DNA of 64,000 bases, taken from contig CM032230.1 in assembly GCA_019009955.1 (NCBI GenBank), forward strand, positions 30,734,501 through 30,798,500, read 5' to 3'. Made by a program: the position numbers and the translations under genes. Of this stretch, positions 22,758 through 34,151 are shown one piece after another; within the stretch, counting starts at the first letter, position 1; every line of letters begins with the position of its first letter. Below the pieces are notes generated by a model. The model had not been told where the DNA came from, ran no database searches, and worked only from the letters and a program-made list of their open reading frames with translations. The stretch is from Riptortus pedestris. Taxonomy: Eukaryota; Arthropoda; Insecta; Hemiptera; Alydidae.

Positions 22758-23601
22758 ACTAGCTCAGATACCCGGCTTCGCCCTGGAATTCATTTGAGGT
22801 TGAACGGTGATGGTATTTTTTTGTCAAGGCTTTACTTTGCACAATATTTTGACATTTACCCGTCCCTGTGTTTAGGGTTTATACCCGTCAATGCTGTGGA
22901 TTTTTAAATAATAAAATTAATTTTTTATGTAAGAATTCACTATCCTCCATTTTGTCATATTTCCCGTCTCCTGTGCATTTTGCATAGCTTTGTATTATTA
23001 AGGTCAAAATATTAACATAGATTAAATTAATTAATTTAAACACATACCAGTATTATTTAGTTTGGGTGAGTCTTTTTGCCAAATAAAATTGTTCACTTCT
23101 GCTAAAGGTTTTAGCGTATATCTAGTTTATTATTCGGCATAACAAAAAAGTGTATATAACAAAAGTTACTCTAAATAACAAAGTAAACAACTTTTGTTAT
23201 GTTCATATTTGGCGAAAAACCAATAGATAACAAAATATCGCTATTTTCAAATTCAGGCCTCCCTTATAACCCCCACTCCTGCCCGTCCCTAGAAATGTTG
23301 GTATGGCTTATTATAATAAAGGAGTTAGTGCTAATACAAATACCTAGTTTTATTTAGTTCGGTTGAGTCTTTTGTGCCAAATAAAATTGTTCACTTCCGC
23401 TATAGGTTTTAGCGTATATCTCGTTTACACTTCGGTTTACGACGAAAGTGTATGTAATAAAAGTTACTCTAAATAACAAAATAAACAACTTTTGATATGT
23501 GTATATTTGCCAATAAACCAATAGGAATGAAAAAGTTATCGTGAAATTTCGCGAAAAACGTCAATGTACAGACAGAGGTTACAATTTTATATATATATAG
23601 A
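22758..23601 (+). mobile_element. CCGGG-element, copy C
   Basis: Third head-to-tail copy. It shares the 5' head with copy B almost base for base and carries two monomers (cores near 23189 and 23487). It ends at the conserved AAGTTATCGTGAAATTTCGC segment and a short TA tail, with a deletion of most of the last monomer. Confidence 0.7.
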
Positions 23602-24339
23602 TTTCAGTAACTTTGCGTTCATTTAGCAGAAGGCGTAAGTATTTCGTGAAAATTAATTGACCGTCCATGTCCATTAAGTAATTTCCTCTTCAAGCTAATG
23701 GCCACAAGCATTTTGTAAGCACTTTCCCTGATATAACATTTATTTTATTTACAATGCTTTCATAGCACATGCCCAATAATCATGTAGGACAATGCACCAT
23801 GAACCAATAAAAAGGTTAATAATATAAATTGTTGAATATAAAAAATGTATTTATTTATTGATTATCGAAGACTTCTGATATTAACCTTGTCTTCGTTTTT
23901 TTAACCAACGTTTGGCTAGCCTTTCTAGGAGCTTTTTAGGGTACCTTAATAGAAAATGTGAGCCACCTGTGTTACCAATGTTTTTATACTTGTCTTATCC
24001 GGTATTGGGAGACGAATTTGCCGTTCCCTTTAGTTCGGATAGGATTGTATTACTCCGTGTTCGTTTCGCCTTCCCTGATTTGCTGATCTTTTTGGGATAG
24101 CAGTTGTTGGCGATTTTCTGAGTCTATAGCCGTCTTCTCTATTAAAATTATTGTCGTTTGACAAAGCCAATATTTTTTCTTAAAGTAACAAGTTATAAAA
24201 AAGATTATCAGAGAGGCAATTGAAATTGAAAAAAAAAAAGACTAATAGTTTTAATAGAGAAGGTGGCAATAGAAATTGTGGGCACCTGTCACGGAAAATA
24301 AAATCAGCCGCTAAATGGAAAGGAACGCTGAAGAACACA
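23602..24339. other. Unrecognised stretch
   Basis: An open frame at 23912-24100 (+) and lysine/arginine-rich frames on the opposite strand occupy a less AT-rich patch. They might be a decayed retroelement, but I see no diagnostic motif. Confidence 0.35.
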
Positions 24340-24500
24340 TTCCCGAATTTTTCCATCCGACAATCAAAATTCTCCAACTTACCCCATCTAAACCGTCCCC
24401 CTCCCACTGGTCCGATTTCAGCCGCTACTTGGTCTTTATGTTTACATAAACTGTTTAAATATCGATTTATAAATTGCGACCGCTAGAGCGTTAACAAATA
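24340..24500 (-). mobile_element. HINE relic, block B
   Basis: Minus-strand block B (CCCTCCCACTGGTCCGATTTC, AATTGCGACCGCTAGAGCG) followed by a short GT tract in the place of the usual TA tract. No termini. Confidence 0.65.
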
Positions 24501-24605
24501 CAAGTGTGTGTGTGCTTATGAATTTTCACAATTAAATACTTTATTTAGCCTCATGAGAGTTTCTCTCTGCTATACTTAAATGACAATTTTTTTTATTTAT
24601 TTATA

Positions 24606-25178
24606 CAGGGTGCGGCAGCATAACTTCCTTTTTTCAAAGCTTAATAAAACACATTGTACGAATCAGAAAATTTTTATTTTTTAATATAATGTAGGTACAA
24701 ACATAAAGTTTTGTTTTACTTGGTTTTGAAGATCAAATCAGGTAGGTGACGTCCCCCATTCTCTCTACACTGGGTGAACCGATTTCTGGCGTTTGTCATA
24801 ATTCTTACCAGCATAGCAGGCGCTATGTTGGCAATTTCTTCCTGGAAGTTGTTCTTCAAGTCTTGTAAGGTCCTTTGTCGGCTTACATAAACACGGGATT
24901 TCAAAAAACCCCCTAGAAAAAAATCACAAGGGGCCAAATCGGTGAATCGGGCCGGCCATTCCAAGTCGCCCCTAATTGAGATTAGGCGCCCTGGGAAGTG
25001 TTCCCTTAAAACGGCCATGGATGCTCCACACTGTTCCAACGCATGATTGCGACTGAACTGTGTTAGTACAAAACTTTAAAGACCCAGCCTCTTGAAAAAG
25101 ACCACTAGCGCTCTGCTACTACGTCAAACGACTAAATGGCGCGCAATTTAAAAAAGGAAGTTATGGTGCTGCATCCTG
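24606..25178 (-). mobile_element. Deleted mariner-type element with transposase tail
   Basis: The inverted termini, CAGGGTGCGGCAGCATAACT at left and the matching AGTTATGGTGCTGCATCCTG at right, are imperfect over about 30 bp. TA lies outside both ends (24604-24605 and 25179-25180). Between them only the last ~107 codons of a transposase remain, so the N-terminal DNA-binding and first catalytic parts are deleted. The 573-bp element is non-autonomous. Confidence 0.88.
24716..25039 (-). pseudogene. C-terminal fragment of mariner/Tc1-superfamily transposase
   Basis: The 107-codon frame contains WPARFTDLAPCDFFLGGFLK, the conserved block around the last catalytic acidic residue of mariner-type DDE/D transposases (usual form W-P-x-R-S-P-D-L-x-P-x-D-F-F-L-W). 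It is followed by a helical tail (LQDLKNNFQEEIANI) and the cysteine-containing RFTQCRENGGRHL end seen in arthropod mariner relatives. The expected S-P-D is T-D here and the usual Trp after FFL is Gly, both signs of decay. The full protein would be about 340 residues, so two thirds are missing. Confidence 0.85.
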
Positions 25179-26195
25179 TACATGGGCACCTGCATCTTGG
25201 CGATTTGGCTCAAAGTTTCACAATGTAAAATGAAAACAAAATTATAGAAAAATAACAAAAACCCAAACAACAAATAAAAATTAAATACAACAAATAATCA
25301 TTAAATACTAGTAATAAAGACAATTAATAAACATAAGACATAAACAAACATAAATAAACATTAGATAAACAAACATAAATAAACATTCGACTAGTAATAA
25401 CGAGCATCATTTAAAATGGTTTTAATAAAAAAAAATTATGTTATTCCTATATACTAGTACATTTATATTATTTATTTCTTATTTTATTTATTTAGTTTTG
25501 TACCCCATAGCGATGGTGATTTGCATTATTAGGATGATATATTTACTCCTTCATGTACTTACCTTTTTTTGTACTTTTATATTACGGAAAATATTTCTTT
25601 AACATCTGATTCTTTCTCATATCTGTGCCTTGTCTAAAGAATATAATAAAAGTTAACCCTTTTAAATCTTTTTAGGTATGCTGTAGACCTATGCTATTTT
25701 GTATTATATGTTTTATTAATGTTACTTAAATGAGTGTAATGCAGATGTAGAGACCCGTGTCTTGTTTATTAACTCACTTTAGCGTAGTATTGTTATTTTC
25801 AGCTTACTCATCATTACTGGATCATGATTTAATTGTTGCGGTTCAGGGATAGTTGAAGATTTAATTATGGCCAGTGACTCCATCTTTCGCTGATCAGCTG
25901 AGAGTATTCATATTTTTTTTATATATATTTCATCAAATAACATGCTTATTTCAATTAGGGCTTATATGCATTGGGGATTACAATAAAATCTTAATCCTCC
26001 ATTGATGAATTTTCATCAATATACCATTTCTCCTCTCCTACGGACCTAATTCACTAGCGTAGTAAGTAAATATATGCAAACTATATATTGCTGAAATAAT
26101 ACGCTAACTAATGGGAGCAGAGATTTGAAATAACCACATTTCTAGTGTAATTAAACCTAATTATGAATAAAAACCAACAACAAGGAAATAAGCTG

Positions 26196-26197
<2 letters not shown>
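25179..26197. other. AT-rich stretch with short degenerate tandem repeats
   Basis: At 25320-25390 units of the type AAACATAAATAAACATTAGA repeat about three times within A-rich sequence. The rest shows no gene, splice signature or transposon. Confidence 0.55.

Positions 26198-26249
<52 letters not shown>
26198..26249. repeat. (GA)n microsatellite
   Basis: About 26 uninterrupted GA units, free-standing. Long GA tracts on this scale are common in crustacean genomes. Confidence 0.95.
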
Positions 26250-26252
<3 letters not shown>

Positions 26253-27078
26253 TTCCTGAAGAGGTGGTATAATATCATGTCCAACTCAGTTTAATCAGCT
26301 TGACCTCATTTCTCACTAATTACCTTGGAGAGTTTGGCCTAGCGCCAAATTTTATAATAATACCTTATTCTCCAGTTACTAAACGCTTAGCCAAAGATTA
26401 AGCCCCCCTAATTATTCATAAACATATTAATATATTCATTATAAATGTGTTTGTTTGCTTTACTCATTCAATTATAATTTTCTTTTGTAATGGCTTATTC
26501 AAAGTCCATAATAAATGTGGAATTCTAAATCTTCGACAGCTTGACGAATTGTTAAAACGATTCTTGGTAAAACTTTCTGAAGTCTCCATCTGTATACTTC
26601 TTTCCTCAATCATGTTTTCTTTGAATAGCGAAAGAGTGAAAATTATTTTATTCTTATGATTTTATCCAGTACTGATAAAAATTAAACTTACATCACCAAC
26701 TAGGTTCAGGGTTACAAGTAAAAATTTGTTCATTATTTCGACTAACGTTTACCAACTATGGATCAGCATAAAGGTTGACTATGTAAATAAAAGCCTACGT
26801 TATACCGTAAATCATATAATATTCAATTTTTTGTTTCTTCCTGGCAAATATTTGAGCCTAATCTTAACATAAACGAATTCATTATATATTATTTTTCTGT
26901 AGAATTCGCGCGAAAAGAAGTGGGGATTTTCAGCGGCCCCAAAACGGTAAAAGAAAAGAAACAAATAATTTCGTTAACATCGCAAAAATATAAATTTCCT
27001 ATTGACAATCTGAAAATATATTTACAAAAAAAAAACTGTAGAAGAGGTTAATTTACAAGTTTCTTCAGATAAACACAC

Positions 27079-27079
<1 letters not shown>
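26250..27079. other. AT-rich stretch, nothing recognised
   Basis: The open frame at 26447-26659 (+) shows no domain. No repeat identified. Confidence 0.45.

Positions 27080-27131
<52 letters not shown>
27080..27131. repeat. (TA)n microsatellite
   Basis: About 26 TA units preceded by CACACG; not part of a recognisable HINE. Confidence 0.95.
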
Positions 27132-27136
<5 letters not shown>

Positions 27137-27202
27137 GTTCGCTTTAACAGTACACTGAAAATAACCTTTATGTTTCCCGAAGACTGGTTTCAGGATAAAA
27201 TA

Positions 27203-27969
27203 CAGTCGACTCTCGTACGACTATCACGAAATTCCAGGGGACTGCCATTTTTGTTCGTGTTATGTATAGTTGGTCTTAGGCATAGTTCGAGTTATAGAGG
27301 TGAACTAAATGAAAATTCGTGTTACAGAGGTAAAAAAAATGTACTGTGATTTATTCCCTACATCTTCTACAAATCTACATAATCTTAATATTTTACGAAT
27401 ATTTAAATGAATTAAAATATGTATATATACATAATTTAAATAAAACGGTAAAAAACAGAAAATATAATATTAATTCCACTGATTAATAAGTCCTTAATCT
27501 TCCTTTGCTTAAAACTGAAAAACACTATTAGTCATAATGTTGATTAAAATAAAAAAAACTTTGCTGCATCCCTTACAGCTTCAAAATGAAACATTTAACT
27601 TGGTACAGTATAATAAAAAATACCCGAGGCGAGACTGCAAACAGACTAAAGGCTCTTGTCCCTGGTTATGACTCACCGACAGGTTGCAACCTAAACGCCG
27701 GAATTTCGTGTTAAACAGATCCATTCTGAGAACAACGTGGTATAGAGGTAATGCGCTAATCTAATTCGTCTTATCTACTGAACTTCGAGTTACAGAGGTA
27801 ATATTTGTCTCTCTTCGTGTTATAGAGGTAAAATATAACCGGAAAATTAGTTCGTGTTACGTATAGTAATTTCTTCGTGTTCGACAGGTTTTTCCAAGGG
27901 GATTAAAAATAATTCGTGATATCCAGGATTTTGTGTTATCGAGGTTCGTGTTAGCGAGAGTTGACTTTG
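27203..27969. mobile_element. pogo/Tigger-like MITE with internally repeated terminal motif
   Basis: The left end TA-CAGTCGACTCTCG and right end CGAGAGTTGACTTTG are imperfect inverted repeats of the pogo type. The right TA duplication is lost or diverged, so the right boundary is uncertain by a few bases. At least ten internal copies of a motif close to TTCGTGTTATAGAGGTAA lie within 27250-27345 and 27704-27960, mostly in the same orientation. No DDE frame is visible. The middle ~350 bp (27350-27700) could be a remnant of the original element. Confidence 0.7.
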
Positions 27970-28429
27970 ATTTTTGGGTTAAATGGTATATCCATGATTA
28001 TGATGATGAGCAGCATGAAGAGAAATATTGATTACAACTTCGGTTTCATTTTCGAGTAGTGAATGAAATGAAAAAAATGTTTACCTTCGACAGTCATGAG
28101 GCGAATAATTATTTGTAGCTTCATAGCGCTCAATCAAGTTAGATGTCATCCAGAAAATATTGTAATTGGTGATTTGTTATTGGAATGAAGACCGAGATAT
28201 TGTTTCATCACATATTCATAATAGGCAACGAAACTAAAATAATAGATTTTGAAAATAAATATAACAAATAAACATTGGACACAAATATTTATAAAATAAA
28301 CAGATTTATTATCGAAGGAAGTATTTATGTTGAAGTTTATTGCCCAAATTATTTATATTCTCACTTTTTTTTAGAACTGTCCCTGGGTATTCGTACGTTT
28401 TAATATTCGGCATTATAATTCGTTGTCCC
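27970..28429. other. AT-rich stretch, nothing recognised
   Basis: No gene or repeat identified. Confidence 0.45.
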
Positions 28430-28500
28430 ATTCTGGTTAGAAAATGGTGGTAACCTGTTGATAACCTAGTCTTAGTATGATGACTAAGATGTAAAAAAAA
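28430..28500 (+). mobile_element. SINE 3' fragment
   Basis: TTCTGGTTAGAAAATGGTGG, TAACCTGTTGATAACC and the following GATGTAAA-rich tail match the last third of the tRNA-derived SINE; the tRNA head is missing. Confidence 0.6.
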
Positions 28501-28956
28501 AATTAATTAAACCCCTATATCATAGGACGAAAAATTCATAAAACACAACATTTTAAAATGCTTGACAATGTTAAGGGTTAGGTATAGGAATGCTTGAAAA
28601 TCCTAAGATGTGGATCTTACAGGTACATCAGGAAGTACAGGAATGTATTGTACTTGTGGCATAAAAAGAAGTCAATGATCGCCATGGAGTAAGAATCTCG
28701 AGAGCAGTTGAGTGCGAACAGGAGAGCTCAGCGGGGAGCAGCGGCAACCAAGTAGCTACCTCATTTTGTAACAAATAATATATTCTGAACCAACCATGAA
28801 GTCTAGTCATCACCGGCCATGATGCCCAGTGCCCGATTGTCCAATGGCAAAAATGCAGCGTTATCTTATATTAAATATATTCATTATGGCACTTGAGGCA
28901 AGATTAGTTGTAGATATTAAAATATATCATGTTTATCCAATAAATTATAGTTCAGT
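28501..28956. other. Unrecognised stretch
   Basis: A less AT-rich patch at 28620-28860 has a 61-codon frame (28628-28813, -) without recognisable features. Confidence 0.35.
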
Positions 28957-29120
28957 TTTAGCAGATTTCCCTAAGGGAAATCAGCTATTGAGGTTGTACT
29001 CATGACGGAATTTTCGAAATTTTTCTTCAAATGTCCATTGATCTTACCTAAGAGATGACGAAAATGAGGTCCGTTCAGAACTGTATATATATAATAGTGT
29101 TGTCGTTTTCGACCAGGTTC

Positions 29121-29175
<55 letters not shown>

Positions 29176-29621
29176 TAATCTATATATACTATATAGTTGT
29201 CTGTTACCGCTCGAGCGGGTCGCAATTTTTGTTTTATCATTACCAAAATCGATATTTAGACGTTTTATGTAAAAAGAAAGATCAAGTTCGTTAACAGCTG
29301 AAATCGGACTGATGGAAGGGGGGTTTTTCGAAAATTCAAAATATTACTGTTACTATACGTTGGATCGAAAATTTGTATAGAATCAATCTTATTGCAAATT
29401 AAATTTACTATAAATATTGTTATATACATTTATTCTCTTACTTGAATATTAACCGAGTTATTTGCATTTTATTTAATCTGGGAGGATAACGGATGAGAGT
29501 GACTTTCCCGCCAAAAGCTAGGACGGCCGCTCCCTTAACTGTTCGGCTCTCGTGAAATTTCTCTATTGTAAAACTTCACGTGGGAAATCTGCTTAGTTTA
29601 CGCAGCCCCTGCGTGATGGAC
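28957..29621 (+). mobile_element. HINE copy, full length, module I
   Basis: The 5' tip TTTTAGCAGATTTCCCTAAGGGAAATC (one base lost from the palindrome), a complex TA/CATA tract at about 29085-29190 with an inserted non-TA segment, block B, module I, the intact 3' hairpin and GATGGAC. Confidence 0.82.
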
Positions 29622-29916
29622 TTTTTTATACAGTCTACTCTCTCCCCATTTATTATTCTTAAGCATATCTCTTATACAGAAACCTCATGGTCCTCTCGGG
29701 CTCGATTTATTTTATATTCAGTCCCGTTACAGATGGCATTATCATTAAATTCATTACTGAAAATTAAAATTATTATGAATTAATTTATTTACCCACTGTT
29801 TTACGACTAGACTACCAACTCGACCAATTGGTAAAATATTTTTTTCAAATATTCATTTTTTTGTCGGATAAAATGGTTAATATTAAAGCAGAACAACTAA
29901 CTCGTACGATTAAAAA

Positions 29917-30580
29917 GGCCGTCACGCAAGGGCTGTGTAAACTAAGCAGATTTCCCAAGTGAAGTTTTACAATAGAGAAATCTGCATACTAGTAACAATA
30001 CCACCGTGATTAAATACAAACGGTAATGAGAAATCTTTCAGTTAATTAAAATGAATTCCCAACTGAAACGGCTTCTGAATTGTAAGAATAATTTATATTT
30101 TAATAAATAAAATTTTAGTTGTCCAAGAACTAAAGAAGGGGGGCGGGCGGATGGACAGAACGCATTTGCATAAATCTCACAAAGTAAGGAAGGTAAGGTA
30201 AGGTTAGACACGACAGGTAAGGTTAGAACTAGCCTCCCACCTGAGCCGAGCAATGAAGAAAATGGCCGACCTAATCCGAACTATACTCGACCACAGACTT
30301 CATAAAAATGCAAATATCTCGGTTAATATTCAAGATAGAGAATAAATGTATATAAGAATATTTATAGCAAATTTTCAATAAGATTGGTTCTATACAATTT
30401 TTCGTTCCGATGCATAATAACGGAGATATTTTGAATTTTCGAAAATCCCCCCCTCTAAACCCCACCTCTCTATAGTCCGATTTCAGCCATTGACGAACTT
30501 GATCTGTCCTTTTACATAAAACGGTTAAATATCGAGTTTCGTAACGATCAAACAAAAATTGCGACCACTAGAGCGTTAAC

Positions 30581-30656
<76 letters not shown>

Positions 30657-30776
30657 GAACGGACCTCATTTTCGTCATCTCCTGGGTAGGATCGATGGAC
30701 ATTTGAAGAAATTTTTCGAAAATCGCGTCATGAGTACGACCTCAATAGCTGATTTCCCCTAAGGGAAATCTGCTAA
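29917..30776 (-). mobile_element. HINE recombinant with module II end and module I core
   Basis: After the 3' terminus (GGCCGTCACGCAAGGGCTGTG) the copy shows the module-II signature (ACCACCGTGATTAAATACAAACG). It then passes through an unrelated G-rich patch with TAAGGTAAGGTTAG units (30150-30230) and changes to a module-I ending (GAGCCGAGCAATGAAGAAAATGG) and normal block B. The TA tract is 30584-30651 and the 5' palindrome is intact. About 860 bp. Confidence 0.75.
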
Positions 30777-31397
30777 AATGAAGAGAGCATAAATTTGTAA
30801 TAATTCAAGAATTTGGCGTCGAAAAAGGACCTCAAAAATGATGCTATCAGTAACTATTAAACAGGATTTGGAGGGGAGATAACTAAAGAACTAAGCTAAA
30901 TAACCTGATCATTACTCCAAAATTTCTTCAAGTTTCTTTCCAAAATTTTCAGTTAATCTGCAACTTATACAGCATTATTTGAGGGAACATTGGAATAACA
31001 AATAGATTGATTTGATCATTTCACTTCAATTAGTGTTTATATTGAGCTAAATTGATAAAATATGGGCATTTCACACTGAAATTCATAGATCATTAAATTG
31101 CAAGTTGCAATTTGACGCTGAGGACTATGGAGGCAAGAGCAATTTCTCCCAGCGCAATTGTAGTCAGAATTAATTAATATAATAAGATTAATTGATTGAT
31201 TACATACATTAATCTGATATTACTCTAGGTATACACTATTTATTAACGTATCAATATTCGGAAGGATTACGTTACACACCGTGCGGGTAATTCTAATCAG
31301 ATTTTGCTGAATCGGACATATTATGAAAACCATTCAATCAAATTCGCCGACTATTTCAGGATAGGCCACGGCTTATTCTGGTATTCAAGGTTCTATA
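30777..31397. other. AT-rich stretch, nothing recognised
   Basis: No gene or repeat identified up to the head of the CCGGG-type element. Confidence 0.45.
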
Positions 31398-32038
31398 TTA
31401 TATATGCACTACCGGACCCGACAGACGTTGCCCTGCATGATATTTCAAGGATATTACATTTAATAATATTATGTTTAAAACAAAAGCTAAATATTTTAAT
31501 AACACAAAAAAAAACTTTTGTTATGGCACGTTTGCCAAAAACCTTTAGAAAATGAAATATCGAGAATTTTTTATTCAGGCCTCCCTTATAACCCCCACTC
31601 CCGTTCGCACCTAAAAAATTAAATTTAGCTTATAATCATGGAAGAATTAATTCTAATTCACATATAGAGTTTTGTTAAGTTCGGTTAAATCTTTAAATTG
31701 TTGGCTTCCGCTTTAGTTGTTTAGTGTATATCTCGTTTATAATATCTTATAGAACACAAGTAAATATAACAAAAAATACTTTAATTAAAAAAATAAACAA
31801 CTTCTATTCTGTGCATATTTGCCTAAAACCCAATAGGAAACGTAATATCACTATTTTTAATTTTAGGCTTCCCTTACAACCCCCACTCCTGCTCCATTTG
31901 CCGGGCTGATTTGTGAATCTAACCATCCAGGATGTCACCCAAACGCATACAAAAAAATTCATTCAAATCGCTCCAGCCGTTTAGGAGGAGTTCAGTGACA
32001 TACACACGTACAGTAGAATTATGTACGTATATATATAA
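31398..32038 (+). mobile_element. CCGGG-type element, divergent copy E
   Basis: The head reads ACCGGACCCGACAGACGTTGCCCTGC, a variant of the ACCCGGC...GCCCGGG head, with two internal monomers (cores near 31512 and 31799). It ends with TCCAGCCGTTTAGGAGGAGT and a TATATATA tail. It is more diverged than copies A-D and probably an older subfamily. Confidence 0.6.
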
Positions 32039-32126
32039 AGATCAAATGGATTTATTTAAATTATTTATTATTATGGTAACCATGGACATTTAATTTCTTG
32101 CATTTACGATAATTGTACTAATTGCA

Positions 32127-32128
<2 letters not shown>

Positions 32129-32200
<72 letters not shown>
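32129..32200. repeat. (AT)n(GT)n compound microsatellite
   Basis: About 26 AT units followed by ten GT units, immediately upstream of a HINE block-B fragment, so probably the expanded internal tract of that element. Confidence 0.95.
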
Positions 32201-32298
32201 CTGTTACCGCTTTAGCCGTCACAATTATTGTTTAATCGTTACCAATCTCAATATTTTAGTCGTTTAATGTAAAAGGAAAGATCAAGTTCTTAGTCTTT
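32201..32298 (+). mobile_element. HINE fragment, early block B
   Basis: CTGTTACCGCTTTAGCCGTC to AAAGATCAAGTTC, cut off exactly where a second, short HINE begins. The 5' block is absent upstream of the microsatellite. Confidence 0.65.
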
Positions 32299-32480
32299 TT
32301 TTAGCAGTTTTCCCTTAAGGCAAATCAGCTTTCCAGGTATTACACATGACGCGATTTTCGAAAAATTCGAAGCATAAATACCAAATATTGTACTCATTGA
32401 ACGTATACTTTTTGAGATAAATACAACTTTCGTGACACGTGGGAAATCTGCTTAGTTTACGCAGCCCCTCCGTGACGGAC
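32299..32480 (+). mobile_element. Miniature HINE (182 bp)
   Basis: The 5' tip with TTTTCCCTTAAGGCAAA and the first ~60 bases join directly to the end of module III, then an intact 3' inverted motif, the hairpin CGCAGCCCCTCCG and GACGGAC. The deletion falls within TTTTCGAAAAATTCGAAG, where short repeats occur in the parent. It shows that the two ends alone are compatible with transposition or with survival. Confidence 0.8.
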
Positions 32481-32744
32481 TTTATTGTAATGTGCCTTTT
32501 TCTACAGGCATTTGTCTTCCTCAGAAGAACATGGCAAAATTCAGTGTTCTTTCAGTCTGCCTGGCCAAATAATTCAGTGTTGGCAGGTCCCAAGAAAATA
32601 TTCTTCCCGCAGGAGCTGCATCGATGTCCCCCAACGAAAAAAAACTTCCACAGTATTACAAGTACTAACACGTGGGTGACATAATATCTATCTATTACTG
32701 CGTGGGTGAGTGCATGATTACGTGTGTGTGTAGGTGTTACAGGT

Positions 32745-33364
32745 TTTTAGCAGATTTCCCCTTAAGGGAAATCATCTATTGAGGCGTACTCATAACGCGA
32801 TTTTCGAAAATTTTCTTCAAATGTCCACCGATCCTACCCAGGAGATGTCGAAAATGAGGTCTGTTCAAAACTGTATATCTATCTATCTATTTGTCTGTTT
32901 CCGCTCCAGCGGTCGCTATTTAAGTTTTATCTTTACCAAACTCGATATATAATCCTTTTATACTAAAAGACAGATCAAGTTCGTTATCTGCTTAAATCGG
33001 ACCAGGTGGAGGAGGGGGGTTTAGAGGGGCAGAATTTGGAAAAATTCTTAATATCTACGTTATTATGCGTCATATCGAAAAATTGTATACAACTAATCTT
33101 GTTGCAAATTTAATGTTCTATAAATGTAGGTTTTGTACATTTTTTCAATATCTTATTAACGGAGATATTTTAGTTTTCGGTCTTCAGTAAAGCCCCACTC
33201 CTACTCATCTCATATTAACAATATTCTATTATGTTACGAAGCATTTTATTTGAAGCTTAATTACCAAATATTGTTCTCATTGAACTTTTAATTTTTGAGA
33301 TAAATGCAAAAACGTGACGCAATTGGGAAATCTGTTTAGTTAACGCAGCTCCTGCGTAACGGAC
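32745..33364 (+). mobile_element. HINE copy, full length, module III
   Basis: The 5' tip TTTTTAGCAGATTTCCCC, the palindrome with one extra base, a minimal CTAT tract (32877-32892) in place of the usual TA tract, block B with GGAGGAGGGGGGTTTAGAGG, module III, hairpin CGCAGCTCCTGCG and AACGGAC. Confidence 0.82.
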
Positions 33365-33954
33365 TTTTTTCTGTGTATATAATATGTAAATATATGAAGT
33401 TTAATTTTATAGATAAGCAAATAAAGGATTATATATATATATATATGCACAAACACACAAAGGTATATAAGAACTAAATACATGTAGCTGCAGCACACAT
33501 TTCTTTAATCTAAAACTCATTTATTAAGTTAAATGGAGTTAAATGAATTTGAGTCAGAGGAAATCTATTTTTAATTAAAGTAAAAAGGAACTGCTCAACC
33601 CCAAAATGGGAGGGCTTCCAGCAACAACTACAATTAAAGATTTTTTTCCTACCTATTAGCAAGTAGTAATTAGAAACCCTGACCCAGTCTACAGCTGTTT
33701 TTTCCTCCATGGTTTTGCTTCTAATGGACTTCATTCAAACGTTTCTTCATGGCTTTATGAGCTCTTTAGAAGTTAATGAATACTTTATACTTTTTACAGG
33801 AAATTCGTATTTATTTCATGTATTTATTTGCCTGTATCACGTCTAGAAAAGAATTTTTGAACACAATATTTGGAGTTTCAGCTTCTAATAATACGGTTCA
33901 TGATATATTTGCTTACTCTTAACGTGTGATGACTGAAAGTAGCTAGTGCTTTAC
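33365..33954. other. AT-rich stretch, nothing recognised
   Basis: A short TA tract at 33431-33446. The open frame at 33510-33734 (-) has no domain. Confidence 0.45.
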
Positions 33955-34110
33955 TGAAGGCTGAAATCTAGACTGTGCAAAAATCTCTAACAATATTGTA
34001 GATAGAATTTGTAATCATATTGACTCTATACAATTTTTCGTTATGACATATGTTGATGGAGAGATTTAGCAAGAAACAAACAAAAGTTGCGACCGCAAGA
34101 GCATTAACAG

Positions 34111-34122
<12 letters not shown>
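33955..34122 (-). mobile_element. HINE relic, module/block B
   Basis: Fragment from CTGAAGGCTGAAATC through ACAATTTTTCGTTATGAC to GTTGCGACCGCAAGAGC and a TA tract; no termini. The TA tract ends at the head of CCGGG-element D. Confidence 0.6.
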
Positions 34123-34150
<28 letters not shown>

Positions 34151-34151
<1 letters not shown>

